NCBI RefSeq assembly: GCF_014201135.1
Contig: NZ_JACHDR010000001.1
Location: 2,418,001-2,482,000 of the forward strand
DNA length: 64,000 bases
Reading direction: 5' to 3'
Source: Neomicrococcus aestuarii
GTDB lineage: Bacteria > Actinomycetota > Actinomycetes > Actinomycetales > Micrococcaceae
Below the pieces are notes generated by a model, which was not told where the DNA came from, made no database searches, and saw nothing but the letters and a program-made list of their open reading frames with translations. How positions within the stretch are numbered: position 1 is the stretch's first letter; the number at the start of each line of letters is the position of its first letter. Positions 56,080 to 63,894 of the stretch are shown in pieces. The translations under genes were made by a program, and so were the position numbers.

Positions 56080-58353
56080 GTGATCACCGAAGTCAGACTG
56101 GCAGGGCTCCCTTGCTTTGGGGCAGAAGCAATGCTCCCAGGACTCAGCCAAATCAACTATATTTTCGGTCCCAACGGCTCCGGCAAGACCACGATCAGTC
56201 AGTACCTGGCTTCGTACGACCCCGTCAGCAGCTCTTCTGTCAGCTGGCAACAGCATTCGAACAGCGTCAAGGTCTATAACCGAAGTTATGTTCGCGCTTC
56301 CTTTACCAGCGCTGACGGTGAAGAGCCTGGGGTCTTCTTGTTGGGTGACGACAGCCGCGAGACCTTCCAGCGCATTGGCGCGCTAGAAGACGAGCAGAAG
56401 AAGATCAACAATAAGCTTGCACAACAACAGGAGACGCTCGACAGGTTTCTTAATCAGCTTAATGCCGAACGCTCCGCTCTTGCTCAGACAGCATGGGAAC
56501 GCCGTGCTGTCATTCCGGTGGCGCTCAAGGACAAGATGCCAGGCATCAAAGGTAGCAAAGAGGGGTGCTTGGACAAGGTTCTCGCGGCTGCGCAGACCCA
56601 TCCAGAACGCGGAACGGACACCTTCGTCACCCTTGAAGCCAAAGCGAAGACTGCGTTTGATGAGACGATCTTGGAGTCCTCGCTCCTGCCACCCGCGCCG
56701 AAGCCCGAATGGGACGAAGCGGCAGTTCAGGCGGTGCTGATGACCCCGATTGTGGGTAGCGCGGATGTGCCGCTCGCTGATCTAGTTGAACGTCTTTCCA
56801 ACTCGGACTGGGTGCGAGAAGGATTGGAGCACCTCCACAAGGGGGAAAACGCAGAGAAACTCTGTCCGTTCTGTCAACGGTCGGTACCGAAGGATTTGGC
56901 GGAAGAACTCGCGAGCATCTTTGACGCTACATACCAAGATAAACGTGATGAGGTTCTTGAATTTCAGATGACCCTGAGCAACGCGGCTTTGGAGCTGAAG
57001 GAATACAAGACTACTCACCTTGATCGACTCAAGGCGCTGGTTCCCATAGAGGATCCTGCCCAAGTATTCCGCGCATTGGAACTCGCCATAGATGGTGTCG
57101 GGAAGGCCATCCAGCAGAAGGTGGTCAAGTCATCCGAGAAGATCATGACTAACACGATAAAAACTGACTATGACTTACTCGAAAAACTTATTTCTTCAGC
57201 AAACGAAATGGTCAAGACGACAAACGCGATCGTTGCGGATCGTCGCGAGCAACGCAGCATCATTGTTGACGCAGCGTGGCAAGAGTTTGCGCGTGGGCAC
57301 CTGAACGACCTCATTGAAGGATTCAATCAGAAAAGCGAGCGGAAAAAGAAGTCAATTGATGGCGTCAAAGACGCCATGAGTAAGCAGCGGGAGCGACTTG
57401 CCGGAGTTGAGCACGAGTTGCGTGACTTGAGGAAGGGAACAACCTCAAGTGCCCGGACAATACAAGAGATCAACGATTTGCTCGCGCTGAGCCAGTTCCA
57501 CAGTTTTAGACTTGAGGTGGCATTGAGCAAGTCAGATGGTTATCGGATCATTCGCGACAACGGGCAACCCGCTGATATTCAGACCCTAAGTGAGGGTGAA
57601 CGAACCTTCATCACGTTCCTCTACTTCTACCACTCACTGTCCGGCGTCCGCCAAGACGGCGAGACAGAGAGGATAACCGCTGTCATAGATGATCCCATTT
57701 CAAGCCTCGACGGCGACATCATGTTTGTGGTCTCGGCGCTGACTCGGAGGTTAGTCAAAGAGGTCAGGAGTGACGCGCATTCCCGTGTAAGCCAGATGAT
57801 CCTGCTCACGCATAACAGCCGTTTCCATAATGAAGTCTGCTATGAACATCAAGGTGAGCTGTCGCCCGCGGTAAAGTTCTATCGCATCAGGAAATTCTCG
57901 CCGGACCCCAATCAAGTAGAGGACTGTGGGCAGAGGAACCCAATTCGAACGGCGTACCAAGAGCTATGGGACGAGGTGGCCGCCGCTGAGGTCCGACCCG
58001 AAGGAAGTATGCCGTGGCTCCCTAACGTGCTTCGGCGAATCCTTGAGAGTTACTTCACGACTCTTGGTGGTAAGGGGAATCTCTACGAACTCGGAGAGGA
58101 CCTCTCGATCAATGAACGCGCATTCCACGATGCGTTGATTGCGTGGTCTCACAGTGGTTCTCATACGATCATGGATGCGGAAACCTACACCCAACCTGTC
58201 GCGACGAACGGCCGATGGCTGGCAGCGTTCGCTCGGGTATTCGAGAAAAACTCTGGTGGCGCTCATATTGGTCACTACGAAATGATGATGGATGAAGCGC
58301 GCAAGCATCTTCTGCCGCGTACCTCGGTAGCCGCGGTGCCCGCTGCTTTATGA
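56080..58353 (+). CDS. PrrC/RloC-like AAA ATPase (candidate tRNA-cutting defence protein)
   Basis: 757 aa, cargo of the third unit. The ABC-type ATPase is split around a long coiled region: Walker A GPNGSGKTT at 30-38, a zinc-hook-like CPFC at 262-265 inside the coiled coil, signature LSEGE at 503-507, Walker B VIDDPISSLDGD at 535-546, and switch His578 in LLTHNSRFH. The C-terminal 130 residues with HSGSH resemble the toxin end of AAA_13 (PrrC/RloC) proteins, where Arg-Glu-His residues cut tRNA. The hook favours RloC over PrrC. GTG 56080 follows GAGGAGG. No EcoprrI-type restriction genes are adjacent, as is common for RloC. Confidence 0.78.
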   Translation: MITEVRLAGLPCFGAEAMLPGLSQINYIFGPNGSGKTTISQYLASYDPVSSSSVSWQQHSNSVKVYNRSYVRASFTSADGEEPGVFLLGDDSRETFQRIGALEDEQKKINNKLAQQQETLDRFLNQLNAERSALAQTAWERRAVIPVALKDKMPGIKGSKEGCLDKVLAAAQTHPERGTDTFVTLEAKAKTAFDETILESSLLPPAPKPEWDEAAVQAVLMTPIVGSADVPLADLVERLSNSDWVREGLEHLHKGENAEKLCPFCQRSVPKDLAEELASIFDATYQDKRDEVLEFQMTLSNAALELKEYKTTHLDRLKALVPIEDPAQVFRALELAIDGVGKAIQQKVVKSSEKIMTNTIKTDYDLLEKLISSANEMVKTTNAIVADRREQRSIIVDAAWQEFARGHLNDLIEGFNQKSERKKKSIDGVKDAMSKQRERLAGVEHELRDLRKGTTSSARTIQEINDLLALSQFHSFRLEVALSKSDGYRIIRDNGQPADIQTLSEGERTFITFLYFYHSLSGVRQDGETERITAVIDDPISSLDGDIMFVVSALTRRLVKEVRSDAHSRVSQMILLTHNSRFHNEVCYEHQGELSPAVKFYRIRKFSPDPNQVEDCGQRNPIRTAYQELWDEVAAAEVRPEGSMPWLPNVLRRILESYFTTLGGKGNLYELGEDLSINERAFHDALIAWSHSGSHTIMDAETYTQPVATNGRWLAAFARVFEKNSGGAHIGHYEMMMDEARKHLLPRTSVAAVPAAL

Positions 58354-58425
58354 TCGGCCCCGCAGCCATGATTTGCGCTTGCGTCGAGTCTCGCTCGTCG
58401 GTGGCGGCTAGAGGTTGGTCTGTGA

Positions 58426-58458
58426 CGGAACCCGGTCGAGTTCCGTTTCAATGTCTAA
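58426..58458 (+). repeat. ychF-end copy D (distal)
   Basis: N-P-V-E-F-R-F-N-V-stop, core codons GTC GAG TTC CGT TTC AAT GTC TAA at 58435-58458. It is the only copy with a TAA stop. Its AATGTCTAA contains the start codon of the next gene, ATG 58451. Confidence 0.72.
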
Positions 58459-58819
58459 CGAGGCGACCCTACCGGCATGTCCGCAGTGTTCCGAGAGCTA
58501 CACCTACGAGCAGGGCGACCTGTTGGTGTGCCCGATGTGCGGTCACGAATGGTCAGCTGATTCGTCAGTAGCCGAGGACGCTTTGACCGCGGATTCCGTG
58601 GTGCGCGATGCCGTGGGTAACGTGCTTTCCGATGGTGACACGGTGACCATCGTCAAAGGTCTGAAAGTCTCCGGCGGCGGTGGCGGTGCGATTAAGGTCG
58701 GAACCAAAGTCAAAGGAATCCGCCTTCTCGCAGAGCCTGTGAATGGCCACGACATCGACGCAACTGTTTCGGGTTTCGGACGGATGAATCTTAAATCCTC
58801 CGTAGTCAAGAAGGCCTAA
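58451..58819 (+). CDS. PhnA/YjdM-family zinc-ribbon protein
   Basis: 122 aa. Zinc ribbon LPACPQCSESYTYEQGDLLV then CPMCGHEW (four Cys), a linker with SVAEDALTADSVVRDAVGN, and the C-terminal PhnA domain: LSDGDTVTIVKGLKVSGGGG, then KVGTKVKGIRL. The family was named for phosphonate genes but its role is unresolved. ATG 58451 is the best start by homology; it lies inside ychF-end copy D and has no good Shine-Dalgarno, which would make sense if it once overlapped and was coupled to ychF. Terminator follows. Confidence 0.9.
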   Translation: MSNEATLPACPQCSESYTYEQGDLLVCPMCGHEWSADSSVAEDALTADSVVRDAVGNVLSDGDTVTIVKGLKVSGGGGGAIKVGTKVKGIRLLAEPVNGHDIDATVSGFGRMNLKSSVVKKA

Positions 58820-58850
58820 CGCCCCGCTCGAGGCTTTGCTGGGGCTGGCA

Positions 58851-58892
58851 AAATCCACTGTTGAAACGATCTTTCAACAGTGGATTTCTTTT
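58851..58892 (+). terminator. Rho-independent terminator of phnA
   Basis: AAATCCACTGTTGAAA and TTTCAACAGTGGATTT form a perfect 16-bp stem with a 5-nt loop, then CTTTT. The remainder of the 302-bp gap up to 59121 shows no further copy of the ychF end and no recognisable gene. Confidence 0.92.
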
Positions 58893-59121
58893 AGCGAGTT
58901 TGTCCAACGATTTGTCCAGACCTCTTTACGTGGTGCGTAATCAGGGTTACGCTCAATGTAACGACAACAGTTAGACGGATTCTCGCTACTGAAAAGTCTG
59001 AGATTGAGCGGCTTCGACGTCTGGGAAAACCCTTCTAGCTTGCACTCCAAGCGGGTCGCCAGATTCCTTCGGTTACCCGAACACTATTGCGGATATCCGC
59101 AATTGCAACGAGGGAAGGCCG

Positions 59122-60789
59122 ATGGCCATGATCAAGTCCGAAAAAGCAACAACGAGGTTTCTAGCGGCGGCATCGGCAATCATGGTTGGCGCCGTTGCCA
59201 CCATAGCCGGAGGTGCGGCGGCGCATTCAGCGCAGGCGCAGATTGCGGTTCCCGCTAGTCCACTGGCATCAGTGCTTTCGCCTTCAGTAGCACTCCTCAC
59301 CACTACATATGCGACCACCACCATGAATTTGCATCTACGTTTAGCGGCATCAAGTTCCACGGAGTCGCTGGGGATTATGCCGACCGGGACCGTGACAATC
59401 GCGACCGGCGAGACAAAACTGAGTGGCACAACATTGTGGCGCAAAGTGCGGTGGGGGACTAAAACGGGGTGGTCCTCTGCGAAATATCTTTCCCTCAGAA
59501 CTGTCACCGTCGATACTTCCGTTGGCTACATCAACGCTTACACCAGCATCATGAGTCACCCCGTGAGCCCTACGCGTTACCGGATCTCCGGGATCAACGC
59601 CGGAACCAAAGTGCAGCTCCTAGACAACTCTGGGGGATGGCTACTCATCAAGACGGATAAATATCAGGGGTGGGTTCAGGCATCCTTCGTGAGCCTCACG
59701 CCACCATCGGCAACAGTCAACAAACTCACGCCGTTCCTCGCGGCGTACGCTCCTCCTTCTGACTTCATTACCACTACCACTCAAGCGATCACCAAAGTAA
59801 ACCTGCACTTGCGCTCCAGCGCATCGACTACATCAACCTCGCTGGGCATCATGCCGAGCGGCACCGTGACCACTGCGACGGGTTCAGTAAAGGTCATTGG
59901 TTCGGTCACGTGGCGCCAGCTGAGGTGGGGCACAAAGATCGGCTGGGCTCCCAGTAGCTACTTGACGCTGAGGACGGTCAGCACCGATACGTCGGTTCGT
60001 TACGTTAAGAGCTACACGAGCATGATGAGTCATCCGATCAGTCCCGATCGGTTCCGCATCGCCGGTGTAAATGCTGGTACCAGGGTGCAGCGATTGGAAG
60101 TTTCTGGCAGCTGGACCCACATCAAGACTTCTACGTATCACGGCTGGGTTTTGACGTCTTACCTGAGACTTCCTACGGCCGCCGAATCCATTCCGGCGGA
60201 CGTGAACGTGGCTGACTATGGGCGGTTCACCATTGGATCCACATCAGTGCGTTCCCAAGCGTATGCGGGATCCTCGATCCTTCTCACGGCACCCGCCGGA
60301 GCGAAGGTCAAGGTAACTCATACGGCCGGCACGTACAAGAAGATCAGTTACGCCGGTAAAACGGGTTACGTGTTGAGCACTGCGCTCCAATCACGTGGCG
60401 AGAACACGGTCATGGCTTATGGCACGTTCCGCTCCGGTCAGGTCGCTCACGAATTTATGGCTGGCTACAGAAACTACTTCTTGACCATGCTTCCTCGCAC
60501 GGACATGTACCAACTGTGGAAGCCGGACTGGACGTTCGTCACCACCGGATATCGTGCAGTGGTCGCTGAACAGTACATTTACCCAACGTCCACGGCGCCA
60601 GCAAAAATCGCGGCGATGGATGAGTACGAAGTCATTAACTACCAAGGTCAAAACATGTACCGGCGCACCATGATGCCCACCGCGGACGGGTCACAGAGTT
60701 GGACATACCGCACAAGCGCCTGGGGCGAGCAGGTTGCAAAGCAGTCTGGTCGACTGATCGAAGAAGCCGACTTCCTCAAGCGATTCTGA
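59122..60789 (+). CDS. Exported protein with three SH3b-like repeats
   Basis: 555 aa. Signal peptide to about residue 40 (AHSAQAQIA). Two long repeats of about 140 aa follow: each has LHLR, SLGIMPTGTV or SLGIMPSGTV, W-R-RWGTK-GW and SHPVSPTRYRI or SHPISPDRFRI. A third shorter SH3b-like unit (about 370-425) has VRSQAYAGSSILLTAPAGAK and KISYAGKTGYV. The last 120 residues (SGQVAHEFMAGYRNYFL onward) are not recognised. SH3b repeats usually bind peptidoglycan, so a wall-associated role is likely. ATG 59122 follows GAGGGAAGG. It is followed by a lipoprotein gene. Confidence 0.8.
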   Translation: MAMIKSEKATTRFLAAASAIMVGAVATIAGGAAAHSAQAQIAVPASPLASVLSPSVALLTTTYATTTMNLHLRLAASSSTESLGIMPTGTVTIATGETKLSGTTLWRKVRWGTKTGWSSAKYLSLRTVTVDTSVGYINAYTSIMSHPVSPTRYRISGINAGTKVQLLDNSGGWLLIKTDKYQGWVQASFVSLTPPSATVNKLTPFLAAYAPPSDFITTTTQAITKVNLHLRSSASTTSTSLGIMPSGTVTTATGSVKVIGSVTWRQLRWGTKIGWAPSSYLTLRTVSTDTSVRYVKSYTSMMSHPISPDRFRIAGVNAGTRVQRLEVSGSWTHIKTSTYHGWVLTSYLRLPTAAESIPADVNVADYGRFTIGSTSVRSQAYAGSSILLTAPAGAKVKVTHTAGTYKKISYAGKTGYVLSTALQSRGENTVMAYGTFRSGQVAHEFMAGYRNYFLTMLPRTDMYQLWKPDWTFVTTGYRAVVAEQYIYPTSTAPAKIAAMDEYEVINYQGQNMYRRTMMPTADGSQSWTYRTSAWGEQVAKQSGRLIEEADFLKRF

Positions 60790-60841
60790 GTTGGTGGTCA
60801 TTGTGATGGGTATGTTTCAAAGCTTTAGGAAAGTAGGAGAG

Positions 60842-61486
60842 ATGAGCAAGAACGCGAAGAAGCAGAAGGCTCTATTGCTGGGCGGCACAATATCGTTGCT
60901 GGCAGCGTCTCTGACCTTGGCTGGATGCGCATCGTCATCGGATCCAGCAGCGAGTTCCACGGATCCAGCGCAACAGCACGCGATCGATTCGGCGCCAACG
61001 GATGATGTTGGAAAGCCGGTCAAAACGAGCGGACAAGATCAGGTCATCAAAAACAAGGGAGAAGCGGGAACCCTTGTTGATAAATCGGGCAAGGAAGTCT
61101 TTTCGATCACCGTGAACTCCGTCAAGACGGCGTCCGAGTGCGTCGTGCGAGGTTTCGGTGGCACCATGAAGCCGGAAAAGGGCACCTTCTTGATTGTCAA
61201 CATCACTGCGTCCATGCCGGAAAGCGCCAATAAGCTCGTGGACAAGGAAAAGGCAGTTATGCCTTTGGGTGCTGAGAACTTTGGGGTGAGTTCGTCCGTG
61301 GATGCGGCGGCGACCATGGATCTGAGTAGCCATGCCGCGTTCTCCTGCGATGTGGAGAATCCACTGGATTTCCAGGTTGAGGGCGGACACACGGCCAAGG
61401 GCAATCTAGTTCTGGACTCCCCGCTGAAGACAGGTCAACTGAGCTACTCCCCGCAAGAGGAGGGCGGCTGGGTCTGGCCGTTCTAG
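60842..61486 (+). CDS. Lipoprotein, DUF4352-like
   Basis: 214 aa. Signal peptide with lipobox LAGC near residue 27. The mature domain has FSITVNSVKTASECVVRG near 85 and KGTFLIVNITASMP near 112, the pattern of small immunoglobulin-like DUF4352 lipoproteins. ATG 60842 follows GTAGGAGAG; an upstream in-frame ATG lies close to the previous stop. It lies 52 bp after the SH3b gene and both proteins are extracellular, so they may work together; that is inference. Confidence 0.78.
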   Translation: MSKNAKKQKALLLGGTISLLAASLTLAGCASSSDPAASSTDPAQQHAIDSAPTDDVGKPVKTSGQDQVIKNKGEAGTLVDKSGKEVFSITVNSVKTASECVVRGFGGTMKPEKGTFLIVNITASMPESANKLVDKEKAVMPLGAENFGVSSSVDAAATMDLSSHAAFSCDVENPLDFQVEGGHTAKGNLVLDSPLKTGQLSYSPQEEGGWVWPF

Positions 61487-61514
61487 TAGCGAGATAGAAG
61501 AACAACACAGGGGG

Positions 61515-61548
61515 AGCCTGTCAGCGATTGCGCCGCTGACAGGCTTTC
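61515..61548 (+). terminator. Rho-independent terminator after the lipoprotein gene
   Basis: AGCCTGTCAGCG and CGCTGACAGGCT form a perfect 12-bp stem, then TTT. It lies between convergent genes and may serve both. Confidence 0.75.
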
Positions 61549-62329
61549 ACTGTTCGTGACGAACAACGTCCGCGGCAAGCACAGCAGGCCAACCCTGCAC
61601 ATCCGAAGGCGTAGACGCTATCTGAAGCTGCGAATTCGGCATGAGCTCCACCAAAGCTTCCGCCGTTGAAATCGGGTGCCCAGGGTCATCAATCCACGCC
61701 AAGATGCTCGTTGGGTGATCCAAGGTGGCAATCTGATCCGGATGCGGCAGATCGCTCAAAGCCGCTCCACGATAAATCGACGGCAACAACTCTTCGCTCA
61801 CATGCGGCACGCTGTCTGGGTGACCCACGGATGCCGGAGGGTGGGGAGCATTACGTCCGGCCTCCACAAAACGGTCGAAACCATACGTCTCGATGAACTC
61901 CGCTGAGCGCACGTAATCCGAAGCTCGAACGGCGCGCGTTTCCCATGCTGTTGGCGGCAAGAGAAGCGTGAAACCGCTAAATCGATCAGGCTCGCGGACC
62001 GCAGCATGCAGCAATGTTCCCGCGCCCATGGATGGCCCTACGCCATGAACTTGCTCGTCCGGAAACCACAGATCAAGCAACCGCAGAAGGTCTTCCGCGA
62101 GTGCGGTCCATTGGTAATCTTCCGGAACTGGCCTGCCCGTCGAGTGACCGTGCCCGCGCGCGTCATAGCGAAGTAGCCGCGTTCCTGAGAGCCCGCGCCC
62201 CAAATCAAGATCCAGCACGCGATCACGGAAGCGGCTTGACGTTAGCCCGTGCAGCTGGACAACAGGGTGACCGGATTCGTCACTAAATGACCAGGCGATC
62301 CTGGCGCCCGGAACCTCGAATCTGTGCAT
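61547..62329 (-). CDS. Alpha/beta-fold hydrolase
   Basis: 260 aa. Oxyanion region VVQLHGLTSSRFRDRVLDL near residue 23, the RYDARGHGHS strand near 53, and the nucleophile elbow VGPSMGAGTLLH near 97. The acid and base follow near WIDDPGHPIS. A cap-like insertion around 140-190 could set substrate choice. The substrate cannot be told. It is divergent from the condensation-domain gene with 47 bp between starts. Confidence 0.85.
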   Translation of the reverse strand: MHRFEVPGARIAWSFSDESGHPVVQLHGLTSSRFRDRVLDLDLGRGLSGTRLLRYDARGHGHSTGRPVPEDYQWTALAEDLLRLLDLWFPDEQVHGVGPSMGAGTLLHAAVREPDRFSGFTLLLPPTAWETRAVRASDYVRSAEFIETYGFDRFVEAGRNAPHPPASVGHPDSVPHVSEELLPSIYRGAALSDLPHPDQIATLDHPTSILAWIDDPGHPISTAEALVELMPNSQLQIASTPSDVQGWPAVLAADVVRHEQ

Positions 62330-62363
62330 GTGAACGCCGTCTCTATGAGTGCTGTGATTGCGC

Positions 62364-62370
62364 TTACAAT
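62364..62370 (+). promoter_or_regulatory. Candidate -10 element for a leaderless transcript
   Basis: TACAAT lies 6 bp before the ATG at 62377 and no Shine-Dalgarno is visible. A start at this distance would give a leaderless mRNA, common in actinobacteria. The -35 is not clear. Confidence 0.45.
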
Positions 62371-62376
62371 AACACC

Positions 62377-63708
62377 ATGCGCCTTACGCACATCTCATAT
62401 TTGAGTCTGCCATTCGGTCCGTTACTCAGCTATGAGTTTGGGACAGCGTCGCTGGGACAGTCGCTCCCGGTGTCGTTTGATCAGAAGCGGCATGTGGGCA
62501 TCGGTGATCGGCCGGGCTCGTGGATGGCGCTGGCCTTCAGATTGTCTGCCCCGGTTGATCGCGAGCATCTCGCCGCGGCGTGGGAAGCAGTGGTAGCGAC
62601 TCACGGCACGTTGCGGACGGCATTCGTGCCGGGGGACGACGGCGCACCGTTGTTGCGTGAGGTGACTCTGGGCCAGGGATCGTGGGTTGAGCACGACATT
62701 CCCGCTGGTCAAACAATGAACCTCGCGTTGCAGTCGGTGCTGGATGAGAATTGCCGGTCTTACGCGAAGCCATCTCATCGGCTGTGCGTCATTGAGACAG
62801 CTGATGGGCCGTCTTTGGTGGTCGCAGCCGATCACTCGCACGTCGATATGTGGTCCATGTTGCTCATTGTTCGCGATCTTCTTGACGCTTTGGCGCAGGT
62901 GCAACAGGGAGAGCAGCCTCGGATCAAGGATGTTCCGGCGTTTGCCGAACACACCCAAGCACTTCTTGACCGTCCGGCCGCCCCCGAAGAAATTCACCGT
63001 CGCTGGCGTGAAGTCATTGAGGCGGGCGGCGGAGCTATGCCGCGCTTTCCGCTGTCCGTGGGCTCGCCCGGTGTTCAGCCCGAACGCGTGGTGGTTCGCG
63101 ATGTGCTTGACCGCGCAGGGCTGGAGGCCTATTCAGCTCGAGCGAGGCAGTATGGCGTGTCCGCGCTAGCTCTGACGATTTCTGCGATGACCAGCACCAC
63201 TCGCGAGCTCGCCGATTCCCCGCTGCGGGCGGTATTCCCTGTGCACAGTCGTTACGAAGAGCGCTGGCATGATTCCGTGGGCTGGTTTATTACAAACTCG
63301 GTGCTCGAGTCTGATGATCCTGCTCCCGCGGCGTGTGCGGCGGCGGTGAAGGAATCACTGAGGCTCGGTTCTCATCCACTCGCCGAGATCATGAAGCCAT
63401 GGAGCGGAATGCCCGCTGTTCCCGGAATGCTTGCGATTTCCTGGCTGGACATGCGCAGGCTCCCGGTCTCTATCAACTCTCGAGACATCGATGCGCAGTA
63501 CATCAGCGCCGGAATCCGAACCGATGGCGTAATGGTCTGGTTCATCACCGACAACGCCGGAATCCACTTGCGGTGCCGTTTCCCTGATACGCCGGAGGCC
63601 CGAAAGAACGTAGGCGCTTGGCTGGATAATCTCGTGGCGCGCATGCGTAAAGAAGGAACCGTGGATCACGACCTAGTCAACGAAGTCGTCGCGGCCACCA
63701 CGTTCTAA
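62377..63708 (+). CDS. Condensation-domain (PapA-like) acyltransferase
   Basis: 443 aa single condensation domain, CoA-dependent acyltransferase fold. The N-terminal half has LAAAWEAVVATHGTLRTAFV near residue 69 and the active-site motif ADHSHVDMWSM near 153, a variant of HHxxxDG. The C-terminal half has RAVFPVHSRYEERWHDSVGWFI near 288, matching the family's late channel motif. There are no adenylation or carrier domains, so it is not an NRPS; a PapA-like role in lipid acylation is plausible. The frame extends upstream, but ATG 62377 begins the homologous region. Confidence 0.78.
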   Translation: MRLTHISYLSLPFGPLLSYEFGTASLGQSLPVSFDQKRHVGIGDRPGSWMALAFRLSAPVDREHLAAAWEAVVATHGTLRTAFVPGDDGAPLLREVTLGQGSWVEHDIPAGQTMNLALQSVLDENCRSYAKPSHRLCVIETADGPSLVVAADHSHVDMWSMLLIVRDLLDALAQVQQGEQPRIKDVPAFAEHTQALLDRPAAPEEIHRRWREVIEAGGGAMPRFPLSVGSPGVQPERVVVRDVLDRAGLEAYSARARQYGVSALALTISAMTSTTRELADSPLRAVFPVHSRYEERWHDSVGWFITNSVLESDDPAPAACAAAVKESLRLGSHPLAEIMKPWSGMPAVPGMLAISWLDMRRLPVSINSRDIDAQYISAGIRTDGVMVWFITDNAGIHLRCRFPDTPEARKNVGAWLDNLVARMRKEGTVDHDLVNEVVAATTF

Positions 63709-63762
63709 AGATTTTCAGTACGACGACGCAGCCTTGCGTCCCCGGACTTAGCCGGCTCAGCA

Positions 63763-63894
63763 TTACATGTACTCGGCCCCGCGAAATATTGACGATATCG
63801 CAGCCACCCGGTCAACGTGCTTAGCTGACCCAAAGGTGTAGTGAGGTGCCCAACGAACTGCAGCTGCGGCGTCGTCCTGGAGTAGTTCGCTCAT
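63763..63894 (-). other. Possible small coding remnant at the window edge
   Basis: In the otherwise featureless 63709-64000 stretch, the minus strand reads 43 residues from ATG 63894, with VRWAPHYTFGSAKHVDRVAA. This resembles the C terminus of a class V aminotransferase. A separate minus-strand ATG at 64000 opens another frame that soon stops. It may be a decayed gene end; not a confident gene. Confidence 0.25.

Larger units (their letters stand above)
54193..58458 (+). mobile_element. Candidate integrative cassette array at the ychF 3' end
   Basis: The stretch from the ychF stop to the last ychF-end copy carries three single-gene units, each on the plus strand and each closed by a short copy of the ychF terminus (54787, 55978, 58458). 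Units are 595, 1191 and 2480 bp. The copies keep the peptide V-E-F-R-F-N-V-stop while codons differ, as expected if each was once the working end of a ychF gene, from different hosts. No recombinase is encoded, so the units would be moved in trans or are fossil. The cargo, especially the ATPase gene, looks less GC-rich than the backbone. Confidence 0.55.

Noticed and set aside
58350-58435. GTCGAGTCTCGCTCGTCG near 58383 as another ychF-end copy
   Set aside because: It agrees over the first seven bases only and diverges through the conserved TTCAAC core.
53990-58500. Recombinase gene driving the array
   Set aside because: All open frames in the region were examined; none shows serine- or tyrosine-recombinase motifs or DDE transposase patterns.
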